Shown piece by piece: positions 46,062 through 58,703 of a stretch of 64,000 nt of DNA. The DNA comes from Ustulina deusta. Lineage: Eukaryota > Ascomycota > Sordariomycetes > Xylariales > Xylariaceae. The position numbers and the translations under genes are program-made. Under the pieces are notes generated by a model. It searched no databases and was not told the origin of the DNA. It worked only from the letters and a program-made list of their open reading frames with translations. The stretch lies in the NCBI GenBank assembly GCA_023159155.1, contig JAJNNX010000011.1, positions 186,001-250,000 on the forward strand. Reading direction: 5' to 3'. Position 1 is the stretch's first letter. Each line of letters begins with the position of its first letter.

Positions 46062-47338
46062 ATGCGTCTCGCCTCACCCCAACCAGGCTCTGTCCTGCCC
46101 CTTTGGTCCTCTGTATGTTCGATGCTGGTATCGCTGGTGGCGGTAAGAGGCGTCATTGCAGCGGGCCCTGGCGATGCGGACACCGTGCGTGCTGCCATAG
46201 AGGCCATGAACGCTTTCTACAACGAAACAACTGGACTCTGGGACACCGGTCCGTGGTGGCATAGCGGTGTAGCCCTACGAGCCGTCGCCGAGTACATGCT
46301 CGTGACTGGGTCCGAAGAGTACGTAGACATGGCCGCCTATACCGTGGACACTCAGCGCGCTCCTCTAAATTGGTGGCCAGAGGGTGGCGGTGACTTCCGA
46401 GCTGACAGCACAGACGACACGGGATGGTGGGCTCTCGCTTTGGCGTCGCTGTACCAGGCTACTGGAAATTCCACGTACCTGGACTTCGCGAAAGAGGACG
46501 AGGCTTACATGTACGACTATTGGAACACGACGACATGTGGAGGAGGTCTCATATGGAATATTCCTAGCATGACCTACCACAACGCCATCTCCAATGAGCT
46601 CTACCTCGAGCTCACAGCCACGCTGCACAACCTCATCCCCGGCGACACATACTACTTGAACCAGGCCTTGAAAGAGTGGGCATGGTTCAACGCCACCGGC
46701 AGTAAGCTATCCCTGGAGCCATTTTCCCCCAGTAATAGTCGCTTGCGGAGGCAAAACCTTCAGGTTAGGGCGACGAGCGTGTCTCGGGAGCATGCAGAAC
46801 TCCTTAACCCCGCGCCTATTTCACCTGAAAGAGTAATTACTAACTCCAGTGAACTATAGTGATCAATAACGAGGGACTTGTCAATGACGGGCTGACTGAA
46901 GACAGTTCCTGCGTCAACAATGGACAACCTGTCTGGTCATACAATCAAGGCGTCATCCTAGCCGGTCTTGTTCAACTCTCGACCGCGACGGGTGATGCTT
47001 CCTACATAGAAACTGCGCGGAGCATCGCCGACGCGGTAGTGAATGACGCTTCGCTATCGCCCAACAGCATCCTCACCGAGAGTGCGTGTGCCACAGCTAA
47101 CGATTGCGAGCCCAACGGTACAGCATTCAAGGGGATTTTCATGCGTGGTCTTGCAAAGCTCGACGCCGTCCTAGACGGTCACCCGTATCGATCATACATA
47201 CGGAAAAACGCGCAGTCGGCGTATGATAACTCGAGGAACAGCACGAATTTCTACGGGTTCTTATGGCAGGGCCCCTTTGATAGCGGGACTATCGGAAGGC
47301 AAGAGTCTGCCGTGGATCTTCTGCTATCTACGCTCTAG
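46062..47338 (+). CDS. secreted GH76 alpha-1,6-mannanase family protein
   Basis: Two exons, 46062-46701 and 46860-47338, with a 158-nt intron that has a TACTAAC branch site. The product is 372 residues. The hydrophobic N-terminus (CSMLVSLVAVRGVIAAG) is a signal peptide; an alternative start at 46122 would give a tighter one. GH76 marks: the catalytic Asp pair in TDDTGWWALALASLY, the WNIPSMTYHNAISNELYLELTA segment, and WSYNQGVILAGLVQL. N-glycosylation sites (NET, NST, NTT) are frequent. GH76 enzymes act on alpha-1,6-mannan backbones, and fungal members of the DFG5/DCW1 type cross-link GPI mannoproteins to the wall. No GPI-attachment tail is visible, so a soluble secreted or wall-associated enzyme is more likely. 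Confidence 0.88.
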
Positions 47339-47524
47339 CCAGGCGAAGACGGTACTATTGAGAACGGAAGAGAGGGTTGGAGTGGCGGTATATAATATAT
47401 ATGCATCGTTCCAATGAATAAATTCCTGGCTTGTCTTACTCGTATTGCCCAACAATGGACATTCGTCGGTGCACTGCGCGTGTGCGGTCTCGCATGGCGA
47501 GCTCTATACCACGACATCCTTAAC

Positions 47525-48627
47525 CTAAAGAAATCGCTTCCCAGCTAACGCCAGTCTCATCTTCCCATCCTTCGCCCTCAAGCCTTTACAGCTTGACTCC
47601 AGCCCCTCAGAAGCGTGCGCCAATAGCACGTCTCCATCGCAGAGGAAGTATACCCCTTCCGAACAAACAGATCCCTCTGCCTCCTCGCGATGCCCGCCGC
47701 AACATCGGGATGCCCCTAACCACAAAACCATATCCTCCAAACCCGACCAGTCTGGCGCCACGAACACGACATTCGCGTCATCGGGGCCATAGCGCGTTGG
47801 CCATGCGTTGCGCACGCCTTCTGGCATCTCCCGCCCCGTTGGTACCAGATCACGCGAGAACACCGGCCACAGCAAGTGCGTCGTGAGCTGGCGCCACGCC
47901 ACCGGCGGCGTCAGCAACACGCTGCCGCACATCTGCAGGAAGGGCAGCCGTCCAATGTACGTCACGCCATCCGTGTACAGCACGTATTCGTAGCGGCAGA
48001 AGTCCTCGATCATGAGGGCCGTGGCTTTTTCTCCGCCTGCGCTTCGCCGGGGGTTTTTTTTTCTTTTTTCTTTCCCTGCTTCTCTATATTCTAGTCCACC
48101 TCATGTCCACTCTTTCTTCTCCTTCACCTACCTCCTCTCCTCTCCGCTGTTTTCCTGAGTTTTTTTTCTTCTCCACCTTCATTTTTTTTTCTCCAATTCC
48201 TGACCATTTCCCCATCCATTCTTCGTCGCTCTCCTCCTCGATTTCCTCATCGTCCTTTGCAGTCGTCGCGTGATCGGCGGCATATAGAGCTGTCGATAAT
48301 ACAGTTAATACAGAGCCGATTAAGGTCTTTGAATGGGGTCATCGGAGATCCTCACTCGTCTATCTTTGATCCGAGCTTGAAGGGGCCAAGCGCAACCGTG
48401 GCATTGGGGTCTTTAGTCTGATCCGGGAACGTAGCCTTGCATTCCTGCTCGCTGAGGTTCAGGAACTGGTACACGTTCTGCGAGGGTACGCTGGCAGGTA
48501 CGTATTGTTGAAGAACGTGTCTCGGCACCCACTGAGAACGCGCGAGCAGGCCTAGGTATAGTAAGAGAGATGACGCGAGCAACATCCAAAGTCCTCCCAT
48601 ACGCGCCGACTGCTGAATTCGGTACAT
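47525..48627 (-). pseudogene. broken GT90/CAP10-type glycosyltransferase
   Basis: Two pieces of one CAP10-like gene lie in order on the minus strand. The N-terminal piece (48627-48352) has a membrane anchor (LWMLLASSLLLYLGLL) and a CAP10-style segment (YQFLNLSEQECKATFPD). The C-terminal piece (48013-47525) has YEYVLYTDGVTYIGRLPFLQMCGSVLL and DANVVFVAPDWSGLEDMVLWL, typical of the GT90 nucleotide-sugar site. Near 47715-47720 the frame shifts: the expected C-terminal helices (RQRDLFV ... ACYWR-like) are readable only in another frame. Between the pieces are only about 340 bp, largely GA-rich, where several hundred residues should be. With both a deletion and a frameshift this is a pseudogene. 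Intact GT90 proteins act in the Golgi on capsule or wall glycans. Confidence 0.7.
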
Positions 48628-49889
48628 CTCATTAACAGGTACGGAATTGCGTATGAATCATCTTCGGAGGCACAGTTGAGCCGAAGTGCTCAGCATCTAA
48701 CCGACTGCCAAAGCCGCATCGTCCGCGAGAGATGCACGGGTCGCTGGTTGGTTGCGTCGGCTTATTATCCCGCGAGACGTTTAGTCATAGTATGCTGTAC
48801 CCAAGCTGGCGTTCCACCTTTCGATATAGGTTAAACAGGGAAAGTGCTTCGTCTAGACAGATAGTTGGGGGGGTATTCTGGCAAAATACGGCAAAATCCC
48901 AATCTTTTGACGATCAATTCCGCAATGCAAAAACTTTTCAACCATGAGAGCCGTGAACCGCGAGCCGACAAAGGTTGGTGCCATTTCACTATTCTTTCTC
49001 CGTCCAGATGGCGAAACCCGCGTTCTCTCCGTTCCGTTGGTACTCTATTGGCACTCGACGCCGAGGGTGATAGGGCTCGCCTAGCTGAGAGTAGTGTAAA
49101 GGCTGCATTTCATAGGCGACCTGAGGGTCATACTCGCCCATTTCATCCAGATTCCCTCCGCGTCCAGGGAGAGGCTTTGTTCTGCGCAACCTGCTCACGA
49201 AGAGGCCAACAATGGCTGCTTGGGCGAAAGTTATGAACGTTAGTGCTCCCATGCTAAGTAACAATCTGCCCGTGTCGACCTTGCAGGTTTTGGTTGTCGT
49301 CGTACGGGTATGGCGTATAATTATTGTAAGAGATAATGAAACGCGTGCGCGGTGATATTAGTACAACAGCACCTTTAAAAAACGAGGGATGTGTGAGAAG
49401 CAAGGTAGCGAGGTGGAAGAGCATCTTATCACTATACCTGGGTGAACTTTATAAAAGACTCATGGACGAGGGTCCTAGGTGATCGGCCACACCGGAGGTA
49501 ATATTAGAATTTTGGGGTTAGAGAACTAAGCTTGGGCTAGAATCAGAGTTCTCACATCTCACATCTTGCTGAAGGCTATGGTGACTGCAATGACAATGGC
49601 ACGGTTGCATTGTTATAGCTATGTGTACAGTGACAAGTGAGAAGACACATATAGGTTTAAATTTCATCATCTAAGCATGCGGATTTATATGTTCGCTCAA
49701 GTCCACCAGATTCAAAATTCAAAAATTCGATGTCCCCATTATACGATATCATGAAACCGGTTGTCGTGCCGATTTGACCCTACCATGAGAATTTTCCCCA
49801 AGTCTTCTGTTGTACTGTAGTTGTACATCAACTTTTACGTAACCGTAGTTCGTGACGTGTAGCACTTAGTAGGATTATTTGCGATCGTA
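48628..49889. other. intergenic region with a weak small membrane-protein frame
   Basis: On the minus strand, 49252-48989 is a frame with one clear membrane helix (ALTFITFAQAAIVGLFVSRL) followed by a basic and then neutral tail. It could be the last exon of an unseen membrane protein, but no upstream exon could be joined with confidence. Nothing else is recognised in this interval. Confidence 0.35.
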
Positions 49890-50120
49890 TCATACCAATC
49901 GCCGCGAGCTTAGTTCATCCGAAAGTTTATGGAACTCAAGATTCCACACTAAAAACTCTAGCACAATGCGAACTAGAAAATACCCCAACCATCGACCGAA
50001 ACAACCTCGTGGCCCTAGACTAAAAGGCATGTTTCCATTCTCGTTAGTCTTCAGCCAGCGTTTAGGCTTGACCAGATCGCGCTCAGGTCCCAGAACACAC
50101 AGAGCCTCTTCTCGCGTGAT
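49890..50120 (-). pseudogene. cytochrome P450 C-terminal relic
   Basis: The minus-strand frame ending at 49890 contains a heme-loop signature, PFSLGPRGCFG, preceded by KPKRWLKTNENG and followed by YFLVRIVLEFLVWNLEF, the pattern of the last ~60 residues of fungal P450s. No I-helix or ExxR segment could be found upstream (50120-51400) in any frame, so only the tail survives. It is unrelated in sequence style to the intact P450 at the left end of the window. Confidence 0.6.
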
Positions 50121-50412
50121 GAAGGACTCCGGTCTCGTTCTCGTGTGAGAATGGGGGAGACAAGTAATCAGGTCCATCTGAGACTCTGTGCACTTCATTT
50201 CCATTGGGAATCTTGTCTTGTCTCCTAGGAGTTCGGTGTCAACGAGGTCTTTCGCGTTATTACTGAGACGGGTATGTCGTAGCGTAGAGACTTCTCAAAG
50301 ACGACATCGAGCTGCGGAACCTGTGTCTTTCATACTTCAATAGTTCCTGGTTGTTTCCTCTTTGCATGCGCCTCCGAGAATGGAACAGGAAAAAAGAGAA
50401 ACCAGTACATGC

Positions 50413-50488
50413 TGGCGCTAATAGGATTCGAACTTATCCTTTATTATCTGTCCGCTTAACGGAACCCACAGCTGCTACATAAAGAGCC
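50413..50488 (-). other. degenerate tRNA-like sequence
   Basis: Read on the minus strand, 76 nt end in tagcgcca and contain gataagttcgaatcct, a T-arm-like stretch with the TTCGAAT loop. The first seven bases can pair with the 3' end at five of seven positions. The middle offers a short tccgttaagcgga hairpin whose loop could present TAA. The D-arm is not convincing and several stems are broken, so this is at best a decayed or organellar-derived tRNA relic. Confidence 0.3.
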
Positions 50489-51476
50489 AGCTGCAGTTTC
50501 GTCTAAACCTCGAGATATTCTGCCATGGCCTTGGCTATCTGTTTAGATGAAAATAGTTCTGTAATTAGTTGTATCTACATCAAGGAGAGGAGCAAAGGTA
50601 TGAAAATACTACTTCCCCTCCAACGACTCAAGTTCACTTCCACGACAATACTGTCAAGCTACGGAAACCCTTATTTAGATAAGTTATTCTCGGTTTCGTA
50701 AGGGTCCCTTGCAGGGTCGTACTGTAAAATCCGGCGAATAAGCGACTTTACCTTACATGCTTACTCCTGTCCGAGATTCAGGCCAGGTCGATCAGACGTC
50801 TCTTCCATAGATTGTTCTTGTCCCTCGATCATCAATGGAACCGCGCGTTTAACAACACCTCCCAGTTCATAATCGAAGAGCTTTTTTCAAGAGTAAACCA
50901 CAAAATTTTCCAGTCCTTATGTCGCTCATAGGGTAAAGGGCCGAGGCATGCGGTAAGAGAAAAGAGATGGTCATCATTTTGAGAGGCAACTTTAGCCTCA
51001 TACCACGGTACGCAAAACGGAAAGTTCAAATAAAATTGCATTGCAATGATACTAACCTAGCCCCCCCGATCACCGAATTGATACCACCAGGAGCAACGAG
51101 CACCGCAGCATAACCAATTGCCACCGGCCAAAATAGGAGATAATCACTTCAAATGTTAAACCAAAACGAGAAGAAACGACAATAATGCAACTCATTGTTC
51201 CCCAGCCGAAAATCTCCATAATGTAGTTAGGCTACCTGCACTAGCGCAAACTAGCTAAGGTGCCGCAAGATTCGTAACTCATTTGTCGGTTCCAAATTGT
51301 CCCAATCCAAAAATTTTCCAAGCTACATATCTCTTGTTCCTTCATGAAGGGCGGGAAAGCACGAAGCTTAGATACATCCGTCAAGCCTTCGCTGAAGTTC
51401 CATGAGCGAAGACCACTTATTCCAATACCTCGCCATACCACCAGATGCCGGACAAGGTAGATTCCCAAGGACGCGG
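50489..51476. other. intergenic region without a supported gene
   Basis: Short frames only. No domain, repeat or RNA gene recognised between the tRNA-like relic and the Cys-rich protein candidate. Confidence 0.5.
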
Positions 51477-51908
51477 TTAAATCCCACAGCACACATGGCA
51501 AACGCACCCAAGACAGCAGTTGGCGGTCGTCGTACCGGCCTCCTTAACGCACCCTTGGACGCGCTGCTTGAGGGGGACAGGCGCGTCGTCGTCTTCAAGG
51601 ACAACGACGTTCCTGATGCCATGGGCATCAGTAGTGGTAACGGTCGTGATGTTTGGGGCCGTTGTGTAGCTTTCGAGAACGGCCGGCCGAGGAAATTCCA
51701 TCGCCGGCGAAACTGGCGGAGCCTGGGTAACCACGTTTCCGCTAGTAGAGGCAGCGGCGGTGGTGGTTGAGGAGGCGGCCTGCGGAGGGGACGTGACCTG
51801 GCTATATCGTGGGTTAACTCGGAGTCCTGGGAAATAAGGTGACGGATATATCCCTGGGACTTACCTGGTCCCTTGGGTAGAGGCAGCGTTAGTCGTACTA
51901 GAGCTCAT
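51477..51908 (-). CDS. small Ser/Thr-rich protein with a cysteine-rich C-terminus, hypothetical
   Basis: Exon 1 is 51908-51865 and exon 2 is 51801-51477. The 63-nt intron 51802-51864 (GTAAGT...ATAG) is needed to remove a stop and joins the frames cleanly into 122 residues. The first half is low complexity in Ser, Thr, Ala and Pro. A short acidic segment (VVVLEDDDAPV) follows. The last 25 residues hold seven cysteines in pairs (CC-x2-C-x-C-x2-CC pattern) in a hydrophobic context, recalling small membrane-associated Cys-rich tails. There is no signal peptide. I do not recognise a family. The good splice and the downstream-to-upstream C/CA-rich leader (51909-51960, minus strand) support a gene, but the alternative is chance. 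Confidence 0.45.
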
Positions 51909-54158
51909 GATGGATGATGAGTGGAGTATTCTTGTGTAGTGGTTTTCGAGGGGGATGCTTTGTAACAAGTGTTGAGCAGAGCAAGTTTGTTTCCAAAGGA
52001 GGATTGACGATTCAATGCTGAATGATAGGCTCGATAAGTTGAGCTCAAGGGGACCTCACAGCCCTACTTATACATCACAGCAACTAATTGCCCTTCCAAC
52101 TTCGAAACTTATTCAGTAACACAAACTTGGTCACGGGGTCGACTAAATGACATGTTGTCTTGTTCATGTAGCGTCTTGAGGAGCAGATAACCGAGAACAA
52201 TTAACTCCCTCGGGGATTGAAAACATTCGAGTCGTTTGGTGTATCAGATATGACTGTGTCTGGACAATTGGCTAAATGGCAAACACCAAGTGCTGGTATC
52301 TTTCAGACCTTATTGATGTTCTGATGCTCCCAGCGTTAGTGCAGGGAAAGGGGGAGAAGGGGGAGGGCAACGAAGGGATTCGTCGATTATAAGTCATCAA
52401 CTATCTAGCCAATACCAATTTGGTATCTCACAGAATGTTTACCATCAAGGGCAGTAATTGGAGAAGTCGACAGCCCAGTTTCTGCAAACAAACAGAAAGC
52501 ATTAATAATATATCATAGTATACTAAAGACATCGTGATAGAAGAATATCGAGTATCACGATCGAAATAAGGCAAGTATGTTCAGAGGTGCTATGGAGGCC
52601 AACCAAATATATCGGCAACAGTCGAAAATGGTGGCTGCAGAATCTAGAACGTTAAACGACAAGTTCGATACCATCTCATAGCAGGATGGCATCGAATCGG
52701 GGGTCAAAGCCCTACACCCGCACACTGAGATAGGCCCGACTATATCTCATATAGGGATTACTCACCCAAAAGCCAAGTAGCGAGCAAACAAGACGAAATG
52801 GCCCGGTGAGTGCTAGACATAGCTACTAGTCAAAGCATATGGATCGCGAGAGTGAACACCAATCCTGATGAATAACCCATCCAACCACGTCCCTCCGCAC
52901 ATTCCGGTCGACCTCGGAATCAGTTACTTGTCGGAGTGGTGGTCAGAAATATCAAACACGTGGCTCAAAATATTCGAAGCCTTGCGGCAGGAGAAGACAG
53001 GGGCGGAAACCCCAGACGGTTTGCTTGATCCCCCCGCCATATGTGATTATGCAGCGGTATATGTATCTGGGGATGATTTTCCAGGGCATCTGTCGAGAGA
53101 GCGAAAGTCAGCAGTTCCAAACGAGCCACTGATGATGGATGTGTCTTCGAGCTCGCTTATAATTAGTATCGGATTTATTACAAAATGCTCATCGCTGGCG
53201 ACCTATAGGGTCGGGGGGCGCCCTTGCTTCGCTTCGAGGTGTGTGCTGACTAAATGCAAACAGCAAATCAAATAACCACCATGTAAAGGGAGTGCAATCC
53301 TTGCGGCATTATTATATCTGTGATATTGGCGAGTAATTGCTTGTTAAATTCGCGAGAAAGACGACGTATTGTAATGGCCACATCGTAGGACATGAATAAG
53401 ATATTCACTCGTTCCTCAACTAGGTATCGGCTCTATCCCAAAGTCAACACAAGTAATATCGAGAATGAAGCTGATGGCGCGCGCCAGGCCACAGAAGTCT
53501 CTACATCCTACTACACATCGACCCCTCGGCCGAAAGTAAACATCAAGGCCAATTGCTAACGGGTAAGCATATTATTACCAGGATGGTGTTAATTGTCTAC
53601 TAGGAAATTCCGCACGTGGCCAATCGCGTGTCTGTCAGAAACTATACTTACGTTTCGGTTTCACTTTACCTACAAGGTCATAGCAGGTCCTCATATGGCT
53701 GGCGACCGCGTGGCATTTCCGGCCTCTGGAAGATAACAAGCTACTACATGCATATAAAGTGAGAAATGCAAGGCACGAGACCGCACACTAACTATCCAAA
53801 CACTCAGAGCAACACTCGACTTCATAGTTCTCGAATACGAACTACGAGGCGACGCAAGGGACGCAACCCCAGCAGGTAACAACAAATCGACGGCAGTGCC
53901 AGCGTCGAGGAGCTATCCAGGCAAGGAAGATACCCAACCATTTATACTGGACTTTCAAGGGTATACGGTGAAAAGGGAGAAGAAATAAAAGAAAACATTC
54001 ATTACAAAAACACGCTCCCGCCAATGCCTATCCGGTAGCACTATTCATCTATGACACATCCTATATCCCTTCGTCAGTCATAATATGCCACTGTCTCATT
54101 CAGTCGTTCACCAGCCCGTCTTGTACTGTCTCCCACCCACCGAAATGCATCATACTCA
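51909..54158. other. intergenic region with one weak open frame
   Basis: A 135-codon + frame at 52868-53275 (start MNNPSNHVPPHIPVD, with SEWWSEISNTWLKIFEAL) is the only sizeable frame. It has no recognised domain and no supporting splice or leader evidence, so I do not call it a gene. The rest shows nothing recognisable. Confidence 0.4.
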
Positions 54159-57100
54159 TTATCGAATAACAGTTTGTGTAACACCACCACCACCGAGACC
54201 ACCTGGTCTTGCTACCGCATTACGGGCAATGAAGTCACGGTTCTCGATCGTTACACTCTTGGTCATATGGTTGACCTTATACACGCCTACGAGGCGAGCT
54301 GCGAGTTCGAACATGTTATTTCGGAGAGAGATGACGATGAACTGAGCGTTCTTAGTCCGCTCCTTGATATAGTTGGCCACGATCGACACCTATACGTAGT
54401 CATGTTAGTTAGCGGTTTCGCTAGAATAGTAAATAGTAAATTGTTACGTACATTCCGGAAGTCTAAGGCGGCGTCGATCTCGTCCATCACGTACAATGGC
54501 GTGGGCTTGTAGTGGTGCAAGGCAAACACAAGTGCCAGACTCGATAACGTCTTCTCACCACCACTGAGGTTACTGATGTTCTTCCAGCTTTTCTTGGGCG
54601 GCATGACCGAGAACAAGATGCCCTCACTGAAAGGATCCAAACTATCGACAAGTTCGAGCTCGGCGTTACCGCCCATGGTGATCATTTGATACATTTCTTT
54701 CAAACGGAGCGAGATGGTGCTAAAACCCTCCATGAAGCCCTCCAATCGAAGGCGGCGAAGATCATCACATCGCTTTTTGGCCGAGTCGCGTTGCTGCACG
54801 GCACTGGCGAGGTCGGAAGAACGAGCGCTATGCTCTTCGACACGACGACGATATTCCGCAAGGACGCTGATGTCGACATTGACATTTTGGGTTTTCTCTT
54901 CAAGGGCGGCAATCTCGGCCTTGAGCGTCTCCTTGCTCATATCCTTCAATTCATCCTCAGTGAATCGTGGAAACTCTTCGGGCTGCTCTGTGGGTGTCGG
55001 TTCATCTTGATCCGGCTCCTGTTCCTGCTCCGGTTCATCGCCGTCTGTCTCAGCGGGTTCGTGTACCTCATTCTCTGCCGGCTTTTTTGCCGGTACACTG
55101 CCCGTCAGATCACTAACGCTCTGTAAGACTAACTTGCCCAGCTTCTCATTCCAATAACGCAAGCGCTTCTGGTTTTCGACAAGAGCCTTTTGGTTCTCCT
55201 CGAGTTGATTGCGCATCTCGATTTCGGATGCACGTGTCTCGTTAAGTTCAGACGTCTTTTCATCTAGGTCAGCCTTCATAGAAGCAAGCTCTTGCTTCTT
55301 CTCGCCTAGCGCCTCCTCGGCAGCCTCGACTTGGGCGTTCAGTGACTCTGATTTAGTTCCTTGGTTTTCAATCTCCTCTTCGAGTTGCTCTAGGTCCTTG
55401 GCGGCAGCCTCCAATTCTTTGGTAGCTTTGGCGTGGTCCTTTTGCAGCTTTGCCTTTGACTTCTCGGCCTTGACTTTCTTGACTTCGGCATTCGAAGTTT
55501 CTTCGTTGTGAGAGGAAATCTCTTCCTTGAGGGAGTCGACCTTTGCCCTTTGAGCTCGGAGCTTCTCACCACCAACTTCCATGATCTTGTCTTGTAACTC
55601 TTTAATCTCGGCTTCCAAGCCCTCCGTTTCAGCATGTAGTTTGGAGACCTCCTTGTTTAATTTCGCCATCTCTTTTTCTAGAGCAGCTTTCCTGTTATCA
55701 TCAGACTCGGAGGGTTGATGCTCTTTACTCAGCTCCTTGATTCGCCGTTGAGCATCCGCCATATTCTTCTCGGCGCTCTGTACCTCGAGTCCGATCTTCT
55801 GCATTTTCGTGTCTAGACGTGGGATTTGGTCTTGCAAATCCCTAAGACGTGTTTCTTGTTCTCGTTGTTCATCTAGGAATTCTTGGAAACGTTTATCGAG
55901 GGTATCGCGGTCACTCTCAAGCTTGGCTACCTCTTCCTGAGTCGTATCAGCCACGAGCTTACTTGACATCAGTCCCCTTTTGACAGTCTTGCCACCACCT
56001 GACATGGTACCGCTCTTGTCAATGAGCTCACCATCAAGAGTGACAACTCGCCATCTTTTAGCCCCGTATGCGATTCGGTTGGCTTGTGCTAGGTCCTTAG
56101 CGACTAATGTATCTTGGAGAGCATGATAAAAGGCAGGTCGGAATTTCTCCTCCTTGGCCTCGACTAAATCAAACAACCGGGGTGCACCTTCAGGTGTCTG
56201 GATTGGCTGCACATCACGCACACGCAGCTTATCGAGGCACATGAAGTTGCCTCGCCCAAGGTTTGTTTTGCGTAGGTACTCAATGCACTGCTGTCCGGCT
56301 TCAACCGTGTCTGTCACGAAATTGTCGAGAGCACCACATGCTGTCGAAATTGCAACGTCGTACTTCTCATCAATTGTGCCAAGGTTTCCGAGTCGGCCAT
56401 GAAAACCATCGATTCTCCCAGATTCCTTCATCCGCATTAGGGCCGTGAGCACGTTGCCGCGGTTCTGCGTCTGGGACAAGCTCGATCTCGCCTCATCTGC
56501 CTTCTGTCTTGCGCGCGATACCTTTTCACGGACACGGGGTTCCATCTTGGCGAGGTTATCGATTTCAGCCTCAACCTCCTTTGCCTCCTGTTCAAGCTTC
56601 TTTTTTTCAGCTTGGCACTCCTCGAGCTCGGCAAGTTTCGCAGCGCGGCCGTCTTGGATTGATGATATCTTGGCTTTCATTTCCTCCAGTGCCACGGCCC
56701 CCGCGTTCGCCTTCTCGGTCAAAATGGTCATCTCAGACTCGGCGACGGCGATTGCCGACTGTTTCTGATTGATTTTCTCTTGCCACGGTTCGAGAGATTT
56801 CTGCTTGACAGCGATCTGGTCGGAAAACACTTGTGTCTTGCCCTTGAGGCTCTCGCGGATCGTGGCAAGTTCTGCCTCCTCTTCTTGCACGCGTTGCTCT
56901 AAATTGGCGATTTCCTCAGCACGAGAAGCAATCTCCTCGGTGCACTGCTCAATCGTCTCATCAGCTTCATCCGTGGACTTTTCGGCATTCACAATCGTCT
57001 TCTCAAGTTTCTTTTGCTTGTCAGTCAGAAATTTGCGCTTCTCGTCGAATTTGACCCTCTCTTGTTCAAACTTCGAGGCTTCTTTAACAAGGGCCTGCGC

Positions 57101-58703
57101 AGTTTTCTCCTGTGCTTCAAACTCCTTGCTGCCCTTTGAATATGCCTTTTGAAGCTGCTTGATGATGTGCTCGCTGCCTTGATGTTTCTCCAGTTCCGCG
57201 TCAAGCTGAGCCTGCATCTGGCTGGTGGCCTCCTCCGTAACAGCAACGTTGTCATTGCATTCGCTGATAAATAGCTGGTATAAGGCTGATTGCTTCAGGG
57301 CAAGATCGTTCTCGTCTCGGATGTAGGCTAGCGCCTTGTTCTTCTTGTCCTCGAGACCGTTCTTTTCCTTCTCCACGTGTTGTACTCGGCCACTCTTTTC
57401 CATGCATATCTCATTGAGAGCCTCAACTTCGGTAGCGGCTTCCTCAATAGGCGTCTTGTATTTAGATGTTCCGATGATATCCTCAAGATATTCAAGCAGG
57501 CCATCATCATGTTCGTTGGCAGCTTTTGGCTTCATCTGCGCAATCGATTCAACCTCACCTTGCAGAATCAAGAATCGCTTATGGTCAAGATCGACTCCAC
57601 GGTTGCGTAGGAGTGTGGTGACAATGGTGAAATTGGACTCTCTCCCGTTGATGTAGTATTTACTTGAATTGTTCTTGAATGCTTTTCTCGAGATGACGAG
57701 TTGAGAGTCGGGGATCACCTCGGAACCACCACCGGGCTGCAGTGAAAAGTCAGGATGCGAGAGCACAAGTAGAAAGAGGAGGTCGACCCACCAGATCCAT
57801 GACTTCCTGGAAATGGACAGCAACTTCGCAGTGATCCAGGTCGGGATACGCGGCTGAATTGTGAATCAAGGCCGAAATCTTGCCTTGCCGCATCTTACTC
57901 GCCCTGAAGCCAAAGACAAACAGTAGCGAGTCGATGACGTTGGATTTCCCAGAGCCATTGGGTCCGACTACCGAAGAGAAAGAAGCGTGAAAGGGCCCAA
58001 CTTCTTGCCGACCAGCGTAACTCTTGAAGTTGTTGAGAATCAGGTAAGTGATGACAATACGCGCCTTGGGCCCAGTCTCCTCGACGACGGGCATGGGCAT
58101 CTGACGAGACTTCAAAACAATGTCCATCGGCTTCTCCAGGATAGTGTCCAGGGGGCGGATGGGCTTCACCTGAATGACGGTCTCATCGCCGGGCGTAGGG
58201 GGCTCCTTGACGCTGTGACTTGTGACATCAGCGGGCGGTGTTCCGTGCCGCTCGGAAGGCTCCTCGGAGGGCTCCTCGGATGGCGCGGGTGTTGGAATAG
58301 ACGCCTGGGTATCCGGCGTCGGCTCGACGCTTGCACTTGTTCTCTGAGGCGCAACGCTCTTGCGCTTGCGAGCAGACGGCTTCTTCGTCGGCGATTCGGG
58401 CGCTAGAATGGTGGCCGACGACTCCTCGGCCTCAGGTATCTCGGTGGACTCTAGTATGGAGGCTTCGGGAGCGACACTCTTCCGCGATCGGCCACGGCGC
58501 GGTGTCGCAGGAGCTGCGGATTTCCGCCGGCTCTGGGTTTGGCGACGGGCGCTCTGACTCGCAGCCTCAGGGTCAAACTCATCCTCGCTCTCCTCCTTGA
58601 TCTTGCTGGCGGTGGTGTTGGCGACCGCATCGTCTTCGTCGTCGGACTCGATGATGGCGGCCCGTCTTGTCGCGGCCGCGCGACGGGAACTTCGTGTGGC
58701 CAT
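54159..58703 (-). CDS. smc4: condensin subunit SMC4
   Basis: Three exons: 58703-57792, 57736-54452, 54389-54159 (introns 55 and 62 nt, phase 0), giving 1,475 residues. A basic and acidic disordered N-terminus of about 220 residues precedes the ATPase head (VITYLILNNFKSYAG; Walker A GPNGSGKSN near residue 250). Then come the SMC4-type QGEVESIAQMKPK segment, a long coiled coil, the hinge (near residue 740-900, with GRIDGFHGRLGNLGTID and the glycine-rich SGTMSGGGKTVKRG), the second coiled coil, and the C-terminal head with the signature LSGGEKTLSSLAL and Walker B YVMDEIDAALD. It pairs with SMC2 in condensin for mitotic chromosome compaction. Length is normal. The Gly-rich C-terminal tail is ordinary for the family. 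Confidence 0.95.

Noticed and set aside
52868..53275. 135-codon + frame
   Set aside because: Length is near chance expectation for the region and no feature or splice support was found.
54686..57656. Several + strand frames inside smc4
   Set aside because: They are shadows of the Glu/Lys-rich coiled coil, giving Ser/Phe/Leu-rich antisense peptides.
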